Origin: Phenylobacterium sp.
Lineage (GTDB): Bacteria > Pseudomonadota > Alphaproteobacteria > Caulobacterales > Caulobacteraceae
Length of the DNA stretch: 64,000 nt
Assembly (NCBI RefSeq): GCF_004297125.1
Contig: NZ_SCVD01000003.1
Coordinates: 1 to 64,000 of the forward strand
Direction: 5' to 3'
Shown here: positions 19,380 to 28,950 of the stretch, piece after piece
How the letters are laid out: every line of letters starts with the position of its first letter
Position numbering within the stretch: position 1 is the first letter of the stretch
The notes under the pieces: model-generated
Databases searched by the model: none
What the model was told of the DNA's origin: nothing
The model's input: only the letters and a program-made list of their open reading frames with translations
Position numbers and translations under genes: made by a program

Positions 19380-20204
19380 TTAGCGGCGCGTCAGCCAGGC
19401 GTCGGCCAGGGCCAGGAAGCCGGCCACCGGGACCACCTCGGCGCGGGCTTGGGGGTCGAGGCCTGCGGCGGCGATCAGGTCCTCGCCGCCCAGCACCTTC
19501 AGGCTGGAGCGCAGCATCTTGCGGCGCTGCCCGAAGGCGGCGGCGGTGATCCTCTGCAGGGCGTCGAGACGTTCGGGGCTGGGCCGGTTGGCGAGCGGCT
19601 CCAGCCGTACGACGGCGGAATCCACCTTGGGCGGTGGGGTGAAGGCGCGCGCCGGGGCGTCCATCACCCGTTGGGCCCGGCAGGTGGCCTGGACGATGAC
19701 GCCCAGCCGGCCGTAGGCGTCCTCGCCGGGTCCCTCGGTGATCCGGTCGGCGACCTCGCGCTGGAACATCAGGGTCAGTGACCTCGGCGTCCACGGGCCG
19801 GTCAGCCACTTGATCAGCAGCGGCGTGCCGACGTTGTAGGGAAGATTGGAGACAAGATGCGCGGGCTGGTCCCCGGCGATGGCGGCCTCGTCGGCCTTCA
19901 GCGCGTCGCCGAACACCAGGGTCAGGCGGTCGCTGGCGTCGGCCACCTCCTGGAGCAGGGGGGCGAACCGCTCGTCCTTCTCGATCGCCGTCACGCGCGC
20001 GCCGGTCTCGAGCAGGGCGCGGGTCAGGCCGCCGGGACCGGGGCCCACCTCGATGACGTGGTCGCCGTCGCCCACCTGGGCGAGCCGGGCGATCTTGCGG
20101 GTGATGTTGAGGTCCAGCAGGAAGTGCTGGCCGAACGACTTCCTGGCCCACAGGCCATGGGCCTCGAGCGCCTCGCGCAGGGTCGGCAGGCTGTCGAGGC
20201 TCAA
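19380..20204 (-). CDS. rsmA: 16S rRNA (adenine1518/1519-N6)-dimethyltransferase
   Basis: The 274-residue KsgA/RsmA dimethylates two adjacent adenines near the 3' end of 16S rRNA during small-subunit maturation. It has KSFGQHFLLD near the N-terminus, SAM motif I VIEVGPGPGGLTRALLE, motif IV NLPYNVGTPLL and the FTPPPKVDSAVVRL segment. I choose the TTG at 20204 as start (read MSLDSLPTLREAL): it overlaps the pdxA stop as TTGA, implying coupling, and the upstream frame has no family resemblance. It is last in the lptD-surA-pdxA-rsmA run. Confidence 0.95.
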   Translation of the reverse strand: MSLDSLPTLREALEAHGLWARKSFGQHFLLDLNITRKIARLAQVGDGDHVIEVGPGPGGLTRALLETGARVTAIEKDERFAPLLQEVADASDRLTLVFGDALKADEAAIAGDQPAHLVSNLPYNVGTPLLIKWLTGPWTPRSLTLMFQREVADRITEGPGEDAYGRLGVIVQATCRAQRVMDAPARAFTPPPKVDSAVVRLEPLANRPSPERLDALQRITAAAFGQRRKMLRSSLKVLGGEDLIAAAGLDPQARAEVVPVAGFLALADAWLTRR

Positions 20205-21205
20205 GGGCGTCGCCGCGCGATCTCGTCGGCCAGGCGGATGGCGGCCATCAGGCTGTCGGGCCGCGCGATTCCCCGCCCGGCGATGTCGAAGGCGGTGCCG
20301 TGGTCGGGCGAGGTCCGCACGATGGGCAGGCCCAGGGTGACGTTCACCCCGCCCCAGAAGTCCAGCATCTTGATCGGGATCAGGGCCTGGTCGTGATAGA
20401 GGCACAGCGCCGCGTCATAGGTCTCGCGCACCTCCGCCGGGAACAGGGTGTCGGAGGGGTAGGGGCCGCGGGCGTCGACGCCCAGGTCCTTGAGCGCCCG
20501 GACCGCCGGCTCGACGATCTCGACCTCCTCGCGTCCGATCGTCCCGCTCTCGCCCGCGTGGGGGTTGAGGCCGGCCACGGCGAGGCGCGGCCTGGCGATC
20601 CCGAAGTCCCTGCGCAGCGCCTGGGCGGTGACCAGGCCCGCGTTGACGATCGCCTGGATGCTGAGTTTTCCGGAAACCTTGGCGAGCGGCTCATGCACCG
20701 TGACCAGCGTGACCCGCAGGTCGGCGGCGGTCAGCATCATGATCGGGCCGCGCGCGCCGTCGAAGCTGGCGGCGGAGGTCAGCTCTCCCAGGAATTCGGT
20801 GTGACCCGGGAACTTGAACCCGGCGGCGTAGAGCGGGGCCTTGGCGATCGGCGCGGTCACGACGCCGGACACAGTCCCGGAGAGCGCCAGGCCCACGGCC
20901 GTCTCGATCCACTGGATGATGGCGCTGGCGGCGGCCGGCGTCGGCTGGCCCGCCACGACGGGGCCGCGAAGAGGCAGGTCCAGGACGGGGATGGCGTCTG
21001 GGAACGCCGCCAGCGTCTCGTCCGGGTTCGAGATCGAACGCACCAGGGCCCGGCTGGAGGTGGGCGCCGACGCGATCGCCTGGGCGTCGCCGACCACGAA
21101 GAACGCCGGCCCGTCGGCGCGCAGCGCCCGCCAGGCCTTGACGACGATCTCCGGGCCGATGCCGGCGGGATCCCCGAGGGTGAGTGCGAGCGGTCCCGTC
21201 TTCAC
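20201..21205 (-). CDS. pdxA: 4-hydroxythreonine-4-phosphate dehydrogenase
   Basis: The 334-residue NAD-dependent enzyme of the DXP-dependent pyridoxal phosphate pathway shows the N-terminal LTLGDPAGIGPEIVVKA motif, GHTEFLGEL, the AGLNPHAGESGTIGREE metal-ligand region, PYPSDTLF and LYHDQALIPIKML. Its position between surA and rsmA is the common proteobacterial arrangement. It overlaps rsmA and follows surA by 13 bases. Confidence 0.97.
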   Translation of the reverse strand: MKTGPLALTLGDPAGIGPEIVVKAWRALRADGPAFFVVGDAQAIASAPTSSRALVRSISNPDETLAAFPDAIPVLDLPLRGPVVAGQPTPAAASAIIQWIETAVGLALSGTVSGVVTAPIAKAPLYAAGFKFPGHTEFLGELTSAASFDGARGPIMMLTAADLRVTLVTVHEPLAKVSGKLSIQAIVNAGLVTAQALRRDFGIARPRLAVAGLNPHAGESGTIGREEVEIVEPAVRALKDLGVDARGPYPSDTLFPAEVRETYDAALCLYHDQALIPIKMLDFWGGVNVTLGLPIVRTSPDHGTAFDIAGRGIARPDSLMAAIRLADEIARRRP

Positions 21206-21218
21206 CGCCGCCTGCGCC

Positions 21219-22580
21219 TCACTTGGTTTCGATGGTCGCCGAGTTACGCAGATCGCGCATGTAGCGGCGCGCGATCATGCTCAGTTGCTGGCCGCGCAGG
21301 CGGCGCTCGATCTGCTCCTTGTCGGCCTGGCCCGCGCCGGCCGAGCGGCGGCCGCAGACGGCGATCAGGTGCAGGCCGACCGGCGTGCGGATCGGGTCGG
21401 AAACCTCGCCCACCTTCAGCTTCTCGGCCGCATCGCGGAAGGCCGGCGCCAGGTCGGCGACCTCGGCCTCGCCCAGATCGCCGGCAATGACGCCCTGCGA
21501 GGGGTTGGCCGCGGCGTCCATGGCCGCGCAGTCCTTGATCTGCGGCTTGATCGCCGCGAGCTTGGCCCGCGCCGCGGTCTCGTCGTCGGGGGTGGCGGTC
21601 TGCGGCAGGCCGATGGCGACCTGCTTCAGGTTGACCAGCGTGGCGTTGCCGCCGGCGCGCTTGTCGCGGAGGTAGAGGATGTAGACGCCGTCCTTCACCG
21701 GGATCGGCTGCGAGAGCTGGCCCGGGCGCATCTGTTCGAGCACGGTCTGGACCTCGGGCGGCATCTCGCCGGGGCTGACCCAGCCGGCGTCGCCGCCGTT
21801 GGCCGCGGTGGGCAGGGCCGAGAACTGGCGGGCGACGGCGGGGAAAGGGGCGCCCTGCTGCATCTGGGTCACCAGTTGCTGGGCGCCGGTCATGGCCTGC
21901 TGCATGCCGCCGACCCGGTTGGCGTCGATCAGCACCTCGCCGATGTTGTACTGGGGCTTGGCGGCCTGGGCGGTGAGCAGGGCCTGGGTGGCGGCGATCT
22001 GGTCGTCGCCGACGCGCAGGCGCGAGCCGTAGCGGCCCTGGATCCAGCGCGACCAGCTGACCTGTGCGCGGAGCTGCTGCTTCAGGGTGTCCTGCCCGAT
22101 GCCGCGTGAGGCCAGGAACGCCATGAACTGCTCGGGGCTCATGTTGTTGCCCTTCGCCATCTCGGCGATCTCTTCATTGATCTCCGCGTCGTCGGCGAGG
22201 ATGTCGATCTTCTGTTCCTTCTCGACGCGCCGCAGTTCCTGGAACTGCAGGTGCTCGTCGACCAGGGACACCAGCGCCTCGCGCTGGAACTGTTGAAGGT
22301 TTTCCTGAGTGGGCTGCACGCCCGAGGTGGCGATCAGCAGGCGCATGCGCTGCGCCAGGTCGTAGGTGGAGACGATGTCGTCGTTCACCACGGCCGCCAC
22401 CGATTCGGAGAGGCCCTGCGGCGCGCGCGGCGCGGCGGGGGCAGGGTCCTCGGCCGGCGCTGTGCCGACCGCCTCGCTTGCCGGTTGCTGCGCCACGGCC
22501 TGGGGCGCCGCCGCCACGGCGACCAGGGCGCAGGCGAAGGCCGCGCTCCTCGCAGTGGGACCGGTCAGATAACGCATCAT
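21219..22580 (-). CDS. surA: Periplasmic peptidyl-prolyl isomerase SurA-like chaperone
   Basis: The 453-residue protein has a signal peptide (MMRYLTGPTARSAAFACALVAVAAAPQAVAQ without break). A SurA N-domain (AAVVNDDIVSTYDLAQRM; about 60-190) is followed by one clear parvulin domain at about 200-300 (GGDAGWVSPGEMPPEVQ) and a weaker second one at about 340-430. It escorts outer-membrane proteins, including LptD, through the periplasm. Placement right after lptD mirrors the usual lptD-surA-pdxA-rsmA cluster. Confidence 0.93.
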   Translation of the reverse strand: MMRYLTGPTARSAAFACALVAVAAAPQAVAQQPASEAVGTAPAEDPAPAAPRAPQGLSESVAAVVNDDIVSTYDLAQRMRLLIATSGVQPTQENLQQFQREALVSLVDEHLQFQELRRVEKEQKIDILADDAEINEEIAEMAKGNNMSPEQFMAFLASRGIGQDTLKQQLRAQVSWSRWIQGRYGSRLRVGDDQIAATQALLTAQAAKPQYNIGEVLIDANRVGGMQQAMTGAQQLVTQMQQGAPFPAVARQFSALPTAANGGDAGWVSPGEMPPEVQTVLEQMRPGQLSQPIPVKDGVYILYLRDKRAGGNATLVNLKQVAIGLPQTATPDDETAARAKLAAIKPQIKDCAAMDAAANPSQGVIAGDLGEAEVADLAPAFRDAAEKLKVGEVSDPIRTPVGLHLIAVCGRRSAGAGQADKEQIERRLRGQQLSMIARRYMRDLRNSATIETK

Positions 22581-22622
22581 GGACGAGAGTCTTCCTTCGT
22601 GTGGCGCAATTGTTCCGCCATC

Positions 22623-24953
22623 TTACCTGAATGAGCCGCCCAATGTGGCGAGCGTTAGGCGTACGGACACCGACTCGCTGGGTAGCAGACGACCGATGAT
22701 CGTGTCTTCGCGGCGATAGATCACATCCACCCGCAGGCAATCGTCCCGATAGAACACGCCGTAGTCGCGGATCACCCAGGCGTCACGGGTCAGGTCGCGG
22801 TTGCCGTAGACGCTGACGCCGTAGTTCTTGCCGATGTAGATTTCGCCGCCGACGTCGAGGTTCTCGCGCTTCACGCCGTTGATGTCGAAGTCGTCGGTCA
22901 GGTAGCGGACGAAGCCGTTGCCGTGCTTATTGTAGACGTTGGCGCCGGCTTCGAGGCGATGGATGTCGAGCGTATCGTTGTCCAGGCGGGCGCGGGCGAA
23001 CATCGACACGCCGCGCATCGGCTGGGCGTCCGCGGCCACGATCCAATCCGACGCCTTGGAGCGCAGGCCAGAGCGGTCGCTGAACACCGCGTTCTCTTCG
23101 GTGCGGAAGCTGCGGCCCAGCAGGAAGTTGGCCCGCCGGCCGTCGTCCCACATCACGCCGGCGCGGCCCGCGACGTTCAGGCGCACGCCGTCTTCGTAGA
23201 GGTCGTAGCCCGGGAACTTGTTCGGCCGGAACAACGTCGTCTCGTCGAACTCGAAGGCGACGCTGTCCTCGTTGAGGTAGATCTTCTCGCCCGTAGTGGG
23301 GTCGCGGCCGATCACCACCTGCTTGGCGTTGGGTGAAGCGGCCACCTGGAGAACAGGCTCCAGGACGATGGTCGCGTCCTTGATGCGCTTAAACACCGGA
23401 TACGTCACGTCGACGCCGGCGGTGGCGAGCGCGCGGCTCATGTCGTCGCTGCGCGTGGCCGAGCCCACGCCGGTCAGGATGTCGTCCAGCCGGTAGGCGT
23501 CGGCGCGGACATTCACGAACGGCTCGAAGCGCAGGCCGCCGCTGGAGGTGAAGGCGCGGCGCCAATCCACCTCACCGGTCGCCCGGGCGCTATCCAGGCC
23601 CGGCAGGCGCTGGGTCAGGTCGGTCTGCGACTGCTCGCGGCTCAGCACCACGGCGCTGGTATGCACCCGCAGGCGACCGCCCAGGATCTTCGGCGCGGGC
23701 TCGTAGTGGCCTTCGATCAGCGGGCCGATCACCGGGAAGACCCGGTCGTTCTCGCCGAACGCAAAGCCCGTCACCGGGTCGATCGTTCCGGGACGCAGGC
23801 CCTGGATGCTCATGGCCGCGACGGAGAAGTACGACCGTTCATCCTGGCGGATCGTGTAGAGTTGCGAGATCAGCCGCCGGTCGTCGGCCACATAGGGGCC
23901 GCGGCTGACGTAGACCTTGCCGACCTCGTACTTGTCGAAGATCAGGTCGTCGGACGACCGTTCGGCGGTGAAGCCCCAGAGCCACTTGTCGTCGATTCGG
24001 AAGGCGCCGCGGCCCAGGATGTAGCTGCGGTCGGTGCTGGTGCCGACGATCTCGTTGCCCTTGCCGTCGAAGTCGCGGGCGTGGGTGTAGCCGAACCGGA
24101 TGTCCACATCGCCCGAATAGAAGCGCTTGCGTAGCTCGCCGTTCAGGAAGGGCGCGATCTTGGAGTTGATCTGCGGGCTGATGATCAGGTCGGCCGAGGG
24201 GGAGAAGGCCCAGTAGTACGGCTGTTCGTACGATACGCCGCGCCGGTCGGACACCGAGGCCTTGGGAACGAGGAAGCCGGAGGTCCGGTCCGCCGCCGGG
24301 TCGGCATGCCAGAACACCGGCAGATAGAGCACCGAGACGCCGAACAGCCGGAACCGGGCGTTGCGGTAGTAGACGATCCGCCGCTTCTTATCGCGCACGA
24401 CCCGCTCGGCGGCGATCGACCAGGTGGGGGTCTTGGGCGAGCCGTCCTTCGCGCAGATCTCGCAGGGCGTGTAGATCGCCTTGTTGAGCTCCTCGATGTT
24501 CTCGTTGCGCTTGGCCGCGCTGGCCGCGGCGATCTTGACGTTTTCCTGCAGGCGCGCCGAGAATCCCAGCGCGACGCCGGCGCGCATGTCCTCGTCCAGC
24601 ACCATCTCGTCGGCGTACTCGGACGAGCCGTCCGCATTGACCACGACGATGTGGCCATAGGCGTGGATGACGCCGGTCTTGTCGTCGTAGACCAGCTTGT
24701 CGGCGCGCAGGGTGCGGCCGTTGTAGCGGACCTCGATGTTGCCGTTGGCGGTGGTCCGGCCGGCGTCGTCCTCGCGGACGACCTCGTCGGCCTCCATGTA
24801 CATTTCGTCCTTCTGCAGACCGTCGGCGCTGGGCGTCGCCGGCGCGGCGGGCGCCTGGGCGTGGCCTTGCGCGGTCCACAGGAATGCGATCGCAGCGCCG
24901 GCCAGGAGGGCGCGCTTGCCTGCGGTTCGCGGCATACGCCTGCGCGGACTCAT
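22623..24953 (-). CDS. lptD: LPS-assembly protein LptD
   Basis: The 776-residue outer-membrane beta-barrel inserts lipopolysaccharide in the outer leaflet. A signal peptide (KRALLAGAAIAFLWTAQGHAQ) precedes a periplasmic LptA-like jellyroll (about 50-190; RTTANGNIEVRYNGRTLRADKL), followed by the large barrel. Cys residues in YTPCEICAKDG and near the C-terminus (DDCLRVDVIYRR) fit the inter-domain disulfides of the family. I take the ATG at 24953 (MSPRRRMPRT), preceded by GAGAGGG, not the longer frame to 25082, which crosses a palindromic repeat. Confidence 0.94.
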   Translation of the reverse strand: MSPRRRMPRTAGKRALLAGAAIAFLWTAQGHAQAPAAPATPSADGLQKDEMYMEADEVVREDDAGRTTANGNIEVRYNGRTLRADKLVYDDKTGVIHAYGHIVVVNADGSSEYADEMVLDEDMRAGVALGFSARLQENVKIAAASAAKRNENIEELNKAIYTPCEICAKDGSPKTPTWSIAAERVVRDKKRRIVYYRNARFRLFGVSVLYLPVFWHADPAADRTSGFLVPKASVSDRRGVSYEQPYYWAFSPSADLIISPQINSKIAPFLNGELRKRFYSGDVDIRFGYTHARDFDGKGNEIVGTSTDRSYILGRGAFRIDDKWLWGFTAERSSDDLIFDKYEVGKVYVSRGPYVADDRRLISQLYTIRQDERSYFSVAAMSIQGLRPGTIDPVTGFAFGENDRVFPVIGPLIEGHYEPAPKILGGRLRVHTSAVVLSREQSQTDLTQRLPGLDSARATGEVDWRRAFTSSGGLRFEPFVNVRADAYRLDDILTGVGSATRSDDMSRALATAGVDVTYPVFKRIKDATIVLEPVLQVAASPNAKQVVIGRDPTTGEKIYLNEDSVAFEFDETTLFRPNKFPGYDLYEDGVRLNVAGRAGVMWDDGRRANFLLGRSFRTEENAVFSDRSGLRSKASDWIVAADAQPMRGVSMFARARLDNDTLDIHRLEAGANVYNKHGNGFVRYLTDDFDINGVKRENLDVGGEIYIGKNYGVSVYGNRDLTRDAWVIRDYGVFYRDDCLRVDVIYRREDTIIGRLLPSESVSVRLTLATLGGSFR

Positions 24954-25028
24954 CAACCCTCTCGATCCCCTCTGGCGCGAAGCGAAGCGCCCGGCGGCGT
25001 CTATTGTGTCAGGCCTGCGATGCATAAA

Positions 25029-25073
25029 GCGCATCCCGCCAAAGTGGAAACCGGTTTGGCGCGATGGATGCGC
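25029..25073. repeat. REP-like palindromic element
   Basis: A nested inverted repeat occupies the lptG-lptD gap. GCGCATC at 25029-25035 pairs with GATGCGC at 25067-25073, and CGCCAAA at 25037-25043 pairs with TTTGGCG at 25055-25061, around GTGGAAACCGG. The AAAGTGGAAACCGGTTT core resembles a palindromic element repeated in many alphaproteobacterial genomes. Only this copy is seen in the window. Confidence 0.6.
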
Positions 25074-25131
25074 TTCAGGCAAGAAAAGCGAGCCTGCCGA
25101 CCCAGGCTCTAGCGCCCGGCAGGCAAACGAT

Positions 25132-26235
25132 TCAACCGTCTTCGGTGTAGCAAAGCAGGGTCACGCCCGCGAGCAGCGCGACCAGGGCGGGGGCCCAGGC
25201 CGCCGCGAAAAGCGGGATGATGTCGGCCTTGGCCAGCGCGCCGGCGAACTGATTGAAGAAGAACATCACGAATCCCAGCGCCACGCCCGCGCCGGCCAGC
25301 CCCGCCAGCCCCCCGAGGCGCGTCAGGCGCAGGGAGAACGCCGCCGCCAGGACGGACATGGCCGCGAAGAGCAGCGGCGTCGCCAGGAGCTGGTGGAACC
25401 GCAGCCGATAGCCGGAGGCCGAGAAGCCGGCCTGTTCCGTGAGCTGGATCGCCTTGGGCAGGCGCCAGAAGGCGATGGCCTCGGGCGAGGCCAGCCGCTC
25501 CATGGCGGCCTCCGAATCCAGCGTGGAACGGATCGAAAGGCTATCCGAGCGGACCGACGAATCGCCCGCGGTGGCTTCGCGCACGTCCCGCAGCCGCCAG
25601 AAGCCCGGCATCAGCGTCGCCTCGCGCGCCTCCAGCCGGCGGCGGAAGACCGGCGTCCCACGCTCGCTCTTCTCGTAGATGAACAGCGAGACGCCGCGCA
25701 GGGTCACCACGCCGCGGCGGGTGTCGCGGGCCTGGGCATGGATCACGATCTGGCCGGTGTCGTCACCCTGGCGCAGCCATATGTCCTGCGGCTGGTCGCC
25801 GAGATAGTTGGCCATCAACCTGGACCGCTCCAGCTCGAAGCGGGCGTTGAGCGCCGCGGCCACGGGGTTCAGCCCGCCCACCGCGATCACGCCCAGCAGG
25901 AAAGCCCCCGCCGCCGATGGCAGGATGAAACGCCAGGCCGAGACGCCGGCCGCCCGCATCGCCACCAGCTCGCTGCGCCGGTTGAGGCCCACGAAGGCGC
26001 TGATGCCGCCGAACAGGAAGACGAACGGCAGCAGGATCTGAAGCAGGGACGGCAGCCTGAGGAGTGTCAGCATCAGGATGCTGTTGGCGCCTACCTCGGC
26101 GCGGGTTCCCACCTGGCCCGTCAGCTCCACGAACTGGATCAGGATCACGACCGAGGCGATCACCGACAGCCAGGTCAGCACGCCCAGCAGCATGTAGCCG
26201 ACGACGTAGCGCTCGATGCGGCCCAGCCCGATCAT
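25132..26235 (-). CDS. lptG: LPS export ABC transporter permease LptG
   Basis: The 367-residue inner-membrane subunit of the LptB2FGC extractor has about three helices at each end around a periplasmic beta-jellyroll domain. The N-terminus RYVVGYMLLGVLTWLSVIASVVILIQFVEL and the coupling-helix region RRSELVAMRAAGVSAWRF are typical of LptG. The four-base overlap with lptF (ATGA) shows translational coupling. lptB and lptA are not in the window. Confidence 0.95.
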   Translation of the reverse strand: MIGLGRIERYVVGYMLLGVLTWLSVIASVVILIQFVELTGQVGTRAEVGANSILMLTLLRLPSLLQILLPFVFLFGGISAFVGLNRRSELVAMRAAGVSAWRFILPSAAGAFLLGVIAVGGLNPVAAALNARFELERSRLMANYLGDQPQDIWLRQGDDTGQIVIHAQARDTRRGVVTLRGVSLFIYEKSERGTPVFRRRLEAREATLMPGFWRLRDVREATAGDSSVRSDSLSIRSTLDSEAAMERLASPEAIAFWRLPKAIQLTEQAGFSASGYRLRFHQLLATPLLFAAMSVLAAAFSLRLTRLGGLAGLAGAGVALGFVMFFFNQFAGALAKADIIPLFAAAWAPALVALLAGVTLLCYTEDG

Positions 26236-27374
26236 GCCCTGACCCCCGCCGGCGCGATCCCCGGGCGGGGCCGGCTGATGTCGATGTAGCGGCTGACCTT
26301 CTGGCGGAAGATGGCCGCCATGGCGCCCCAGGTGGCGAGCAGGGGCACGGCGTACTGGGCGATGTTCAGCCAGGCGTTGTCCTCGCAGGCCGACTGGACC
26401 AGGAAGCCCGTCAGCCGGACACCCGCCGCGATCGCCCCGATGGCGACGATCCTTCGCCCGTAGCCGAGGCGCGAGAAGCCGCCACCGATGATGGCCGCCA
26501 GGGCCAGCGCCATGAACGCGATGTTGTAGAGTGGCGAGGCCAGGCGGGCGTTGCCCTCGGCCAGCAGTTCCAGGCGGTTCCGCCGCTCCCAGTCCTGCTG
26601 CAGGTCGGGGAAGAACAGCTCGTGCAGGTAGCGATCCGAGGGCTTGTAGTGGATCAGCTCGTCCGAGTTGGCCATCGGCGCCAGGTCGAAGACGTATTCC
26701 TGGAAGGTCAGGTAGTTGAGCACGCCGCGGCCGGAGAACTCCTGGTTCGAGCCGTTCTCCATGAACAAGGCCGGCCGGCCCTGGGCGCGGCCCACGCGGC
26801 CCTTCTCGGCGGTGTAGGTGGTGGTGGAGCCGTCGGGCTTGACCTGGTGGATGAACAGGTTGCGCAGGTTGCCCTGGCCATCGACGCTCTGGGCATAGAC
26901 CGTCAGCCCGGGGGCGGGTTCGGTGAATTCGCCCTCGCGGACCAGCGTGGCCGCCAGGTCGGTCCGAACCTCGAACAACTCCTGCCGCAGGGTGCGGAAC
27001 GACAGCGGCTGGACGAACAGGTTCATTAGGAGCGCCAGGAAGGCGATGGTGCAGGCCAGCCGCATGGCCGGCGAGATCACGCGCCAGCGGCTCATGCCGC
27101 CGGCGAAACAGACGACGATCTCCTGCTCGGTGTGCAGACGGTTCAGGGCCACCAGCGCGGCCACGAACACCGCGATCGGCAGGATCAGGTTGATCAGCTG
27201 CGGCATGTAAAGCAGCGTCACCTTCAGGAACACGAGCGCGCTTTGACGCTGGTTCACGATCAGGTCGAGGCCGGCCAGGCTTTGGCTCAGCAGCGCGACA
27301 GCGGTGAGCGCGAGCGTGGCCAGGACCACGGGTCCCAGGAGCTGGCGCAGGAGATATCGGTCGATCAGGCGCAT
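26232..27374 (-). CDS. lptF: LPS export ABC transporter permease LptF
   Basis: The 380-residue partner of LptG has the same six-helix plus periplasmic domain layout. The start MRLIDRYLLRQLLGPVVLATLALTAVALL (interrupted here) and LHTEQEIVVCFAGGMSRWRV (coupling helix region) identify LptF. It is the first gene of the lptFG unit, divergent from pepA with 126 bases between them that should hold both promoters. Confidence 0.95.
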   Translation of the reverse strand: MRLIDRYLLRQLLGPVVLATLALTAVALLSQSLAGLDLIVNQRQSALVFLKVTLLYMPQLINLILPIAVFVAALVALNRLHTEQEIVVCFAGGMSRWRVISPAMRLACTIAFLALLMNLFVQPLSFRTLRQELFEVRTDLAATLVREGEFTEPAPGLTVYAQSVDGQGNLRNLFIHQVKPDGSTTTYTAEKGRVGRAQGRPALFMENGSNQEFSGRGVLNYLTFQEYVFDLAPMANSDELIHYKPSDRYLHELFFPDLQQDWERRNRLELLAEGNARLASPLYNIAFMALALAAIIGGGFSRLGYGRRIVAIGAIAAGVRLTGFLVQSACEDNAWLNIAQYAVPLLATWGAMAAIFRQKVSRYIDISRPRPGIAPAGVRA

Positions 27375-27500
27375 CTTGCGAAAAACGGCTAGCCCGGAGA
27401 ATTAGACGCGCCCCGGCGGCGGACCTGTTCTAAACCATGCGTCGCCGCGCCACACAACCGGACCGTGGGCGCGCAGACCGAGCCTTGAGAGAGAGTACTG

Positions 27501-28949
27501 ATGGATATCGAATTCGTCGCGACCGGCGCAGGCGCCCCTGCCAAGGCCGCGGTCGCCCGCATCGTCTTCGAAGGCGACACCTATGAGGGCGCGGTCGCCC
27601 AGGCGGTGTCGGCCAGCCGGTTCACCGGCGGCAAGGGCCAGACCCTCGACATCCTGGCGCCCCAGGGCGTGGACGCCGCCCGGCTGGTGCTGGTGGGCGC
27701 GGGCAAGCGCGAGGCGTTCGGCGCCATCGGCGCGGAGCACGCCGCGGCGAGCGCCTACAACGCCGTGAAGACCTCCGGTCTGGAAACGCTGCGTGTCGAG
27801 GGCGCCGGCGGCGCCGACCTGGCGGCCCACGCGGCCCTGGGCGTGCGCCTCGCCAGTTACCGGTTCGACAAGTATCGGACCAAGGAGCCGGCGGACAAGA
27901 AGCCGTCCGTCCTCAAGACCTCGATCCCGACCGCCGACGTCGACGCGGCGCTGGCCGCCTTCGCGCCCCTGGCCGCCCTGGCCGACGCCATCAGCTTCAC
28001 CCGCGACCTGGTCTCCGAGCCGCCGAACGTCCTCTATCCCGCCGAGTTCGCCAGGCGGGTGAAGGCGCTGGAGGACATCGGCCTCGAGGTCGAGATCCTG
28101 GGCGAAGCCGAGATGATGAAGCTGGGCATGGGTTCGCTGCTGGCCGTGGGGCAGGGCAGCATCCGGGAAAGCCAGCTCGCGGTCATCAAGTGGAACGGCG
28201 CGGCCGACAAGGCCGCCCAGCCCGTCGCCTTCGTGGGCAAGGGCGTCTGCTTCGACACCGGCGGCATCTCGATCAAGCCGGCCGAGAACATGGAGGACAT
28301 GAAGTGGGACATGGGCGGCGCGGGCGCCGTGGCCGGCCTCATGCACGTCCTCGCGGGCCGCAAGGCCAAGGTGAACGCCGTCGGCATCCTGGGCCTCGTC
28401 GAGAACATGCCGGACGGCAACAGCTACCGCCCCGGCGACGTTCTGACCTCGATCTCGGGCCAGACCATCGAGGTGGTGAACACCGACGCCGAAGGCCGCC
28501 TCGTGCTGGCCGATGCGCTCTGGTACTGCCAGGACCGCTTCAAGCCGAAGTTCATGGTCGACCTGGCCACCCTGACTGGCGCGATCATCATCGCCATCGG
28601 CAACGACCTGGCCGGCTGCTACGCGAACGACGAAGACCTCGCCGCCAACCTGCTGGCCGCGTCCAAGGCCGAGGACGAAGGCCTGTGGCGGATGCCGCTG
28701 CCCGACGCCTACAACAAGCAGATCGACTCGATGATCGCCGACATGAAGAACACCGGCGGTCGGCCGGGCGGCTCGATCACGGCGGCGCTGTTCCTGCAGA
28801 AGTACGTCAACGGCACGCCCTGGGCGCACCTGGACATAGCCGGCGTCGCCTGGAAGAAGCCCTCGTCGATCCCCACCAGCCCGGACGGCGCCACCGGTTT
28901 CGGCGTGCGCCTGCTGAACCGGATGGTGCAGGACAAGTACGAGGGCTGA
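27501..28949 (+). CDS. pepA: Leucyl aminopeptidase (M17)
   Basis: The 482-residue cytosolic dizinc aminopeptidase trims N-terminal residues from peptides. Its C-terminal catalytic domain has VGKGVCFDTGGISIKPAENMEDMKWDMGGAG (segments carrying the metal Lys and Asp residues) and the family signature NTDAEGRL. The length is normal. It is followed one base later by holC; the pepA-holC pairing is common in proteobacteria. Confidence 0.97.
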   Translation: MDIEFVATGAGAPAKAAVARIVFEGDTYEGAVAQAVSASRFTGGKGQTLDILAPQGVDAARLVLVGAGKREAFGAIGAEHAAASAYNAVKTSGLETLRVEGAGGADLAAHAALGVRLASYRFDKYRTKEPADKKPSVLKTSIPTADVDAALAAFAPLAALADAISFTRDLVSEPPNVLYPAEFARRVKALEDIGLEVEILGEAEMMKLGMGSLLAVGQGSIRESQLAVIKWNGAADKAAQPVAFVGKGVCFDTGGISIKPAENMEDMKWDMGGAGAVAGLMHVLAGRKAKVNAVGILGLVENMPDGNSYRPGDVLTSISGQTIEVVNTDAEGRLVLADALWYCQDRFKPKFMVDLATLTGAIIIAIGNDLAGCYANDEDLAANLLAASKAEDEGLWRMPLPDAYNKQIDSMIADMKNTGGRPGGSITAALFLQKYVNGTPWAHLDIAGVAWKKPSSIPTSPDGATGFGVRLLNRMVQDKYEG

Positions 28950-28950
28950 C

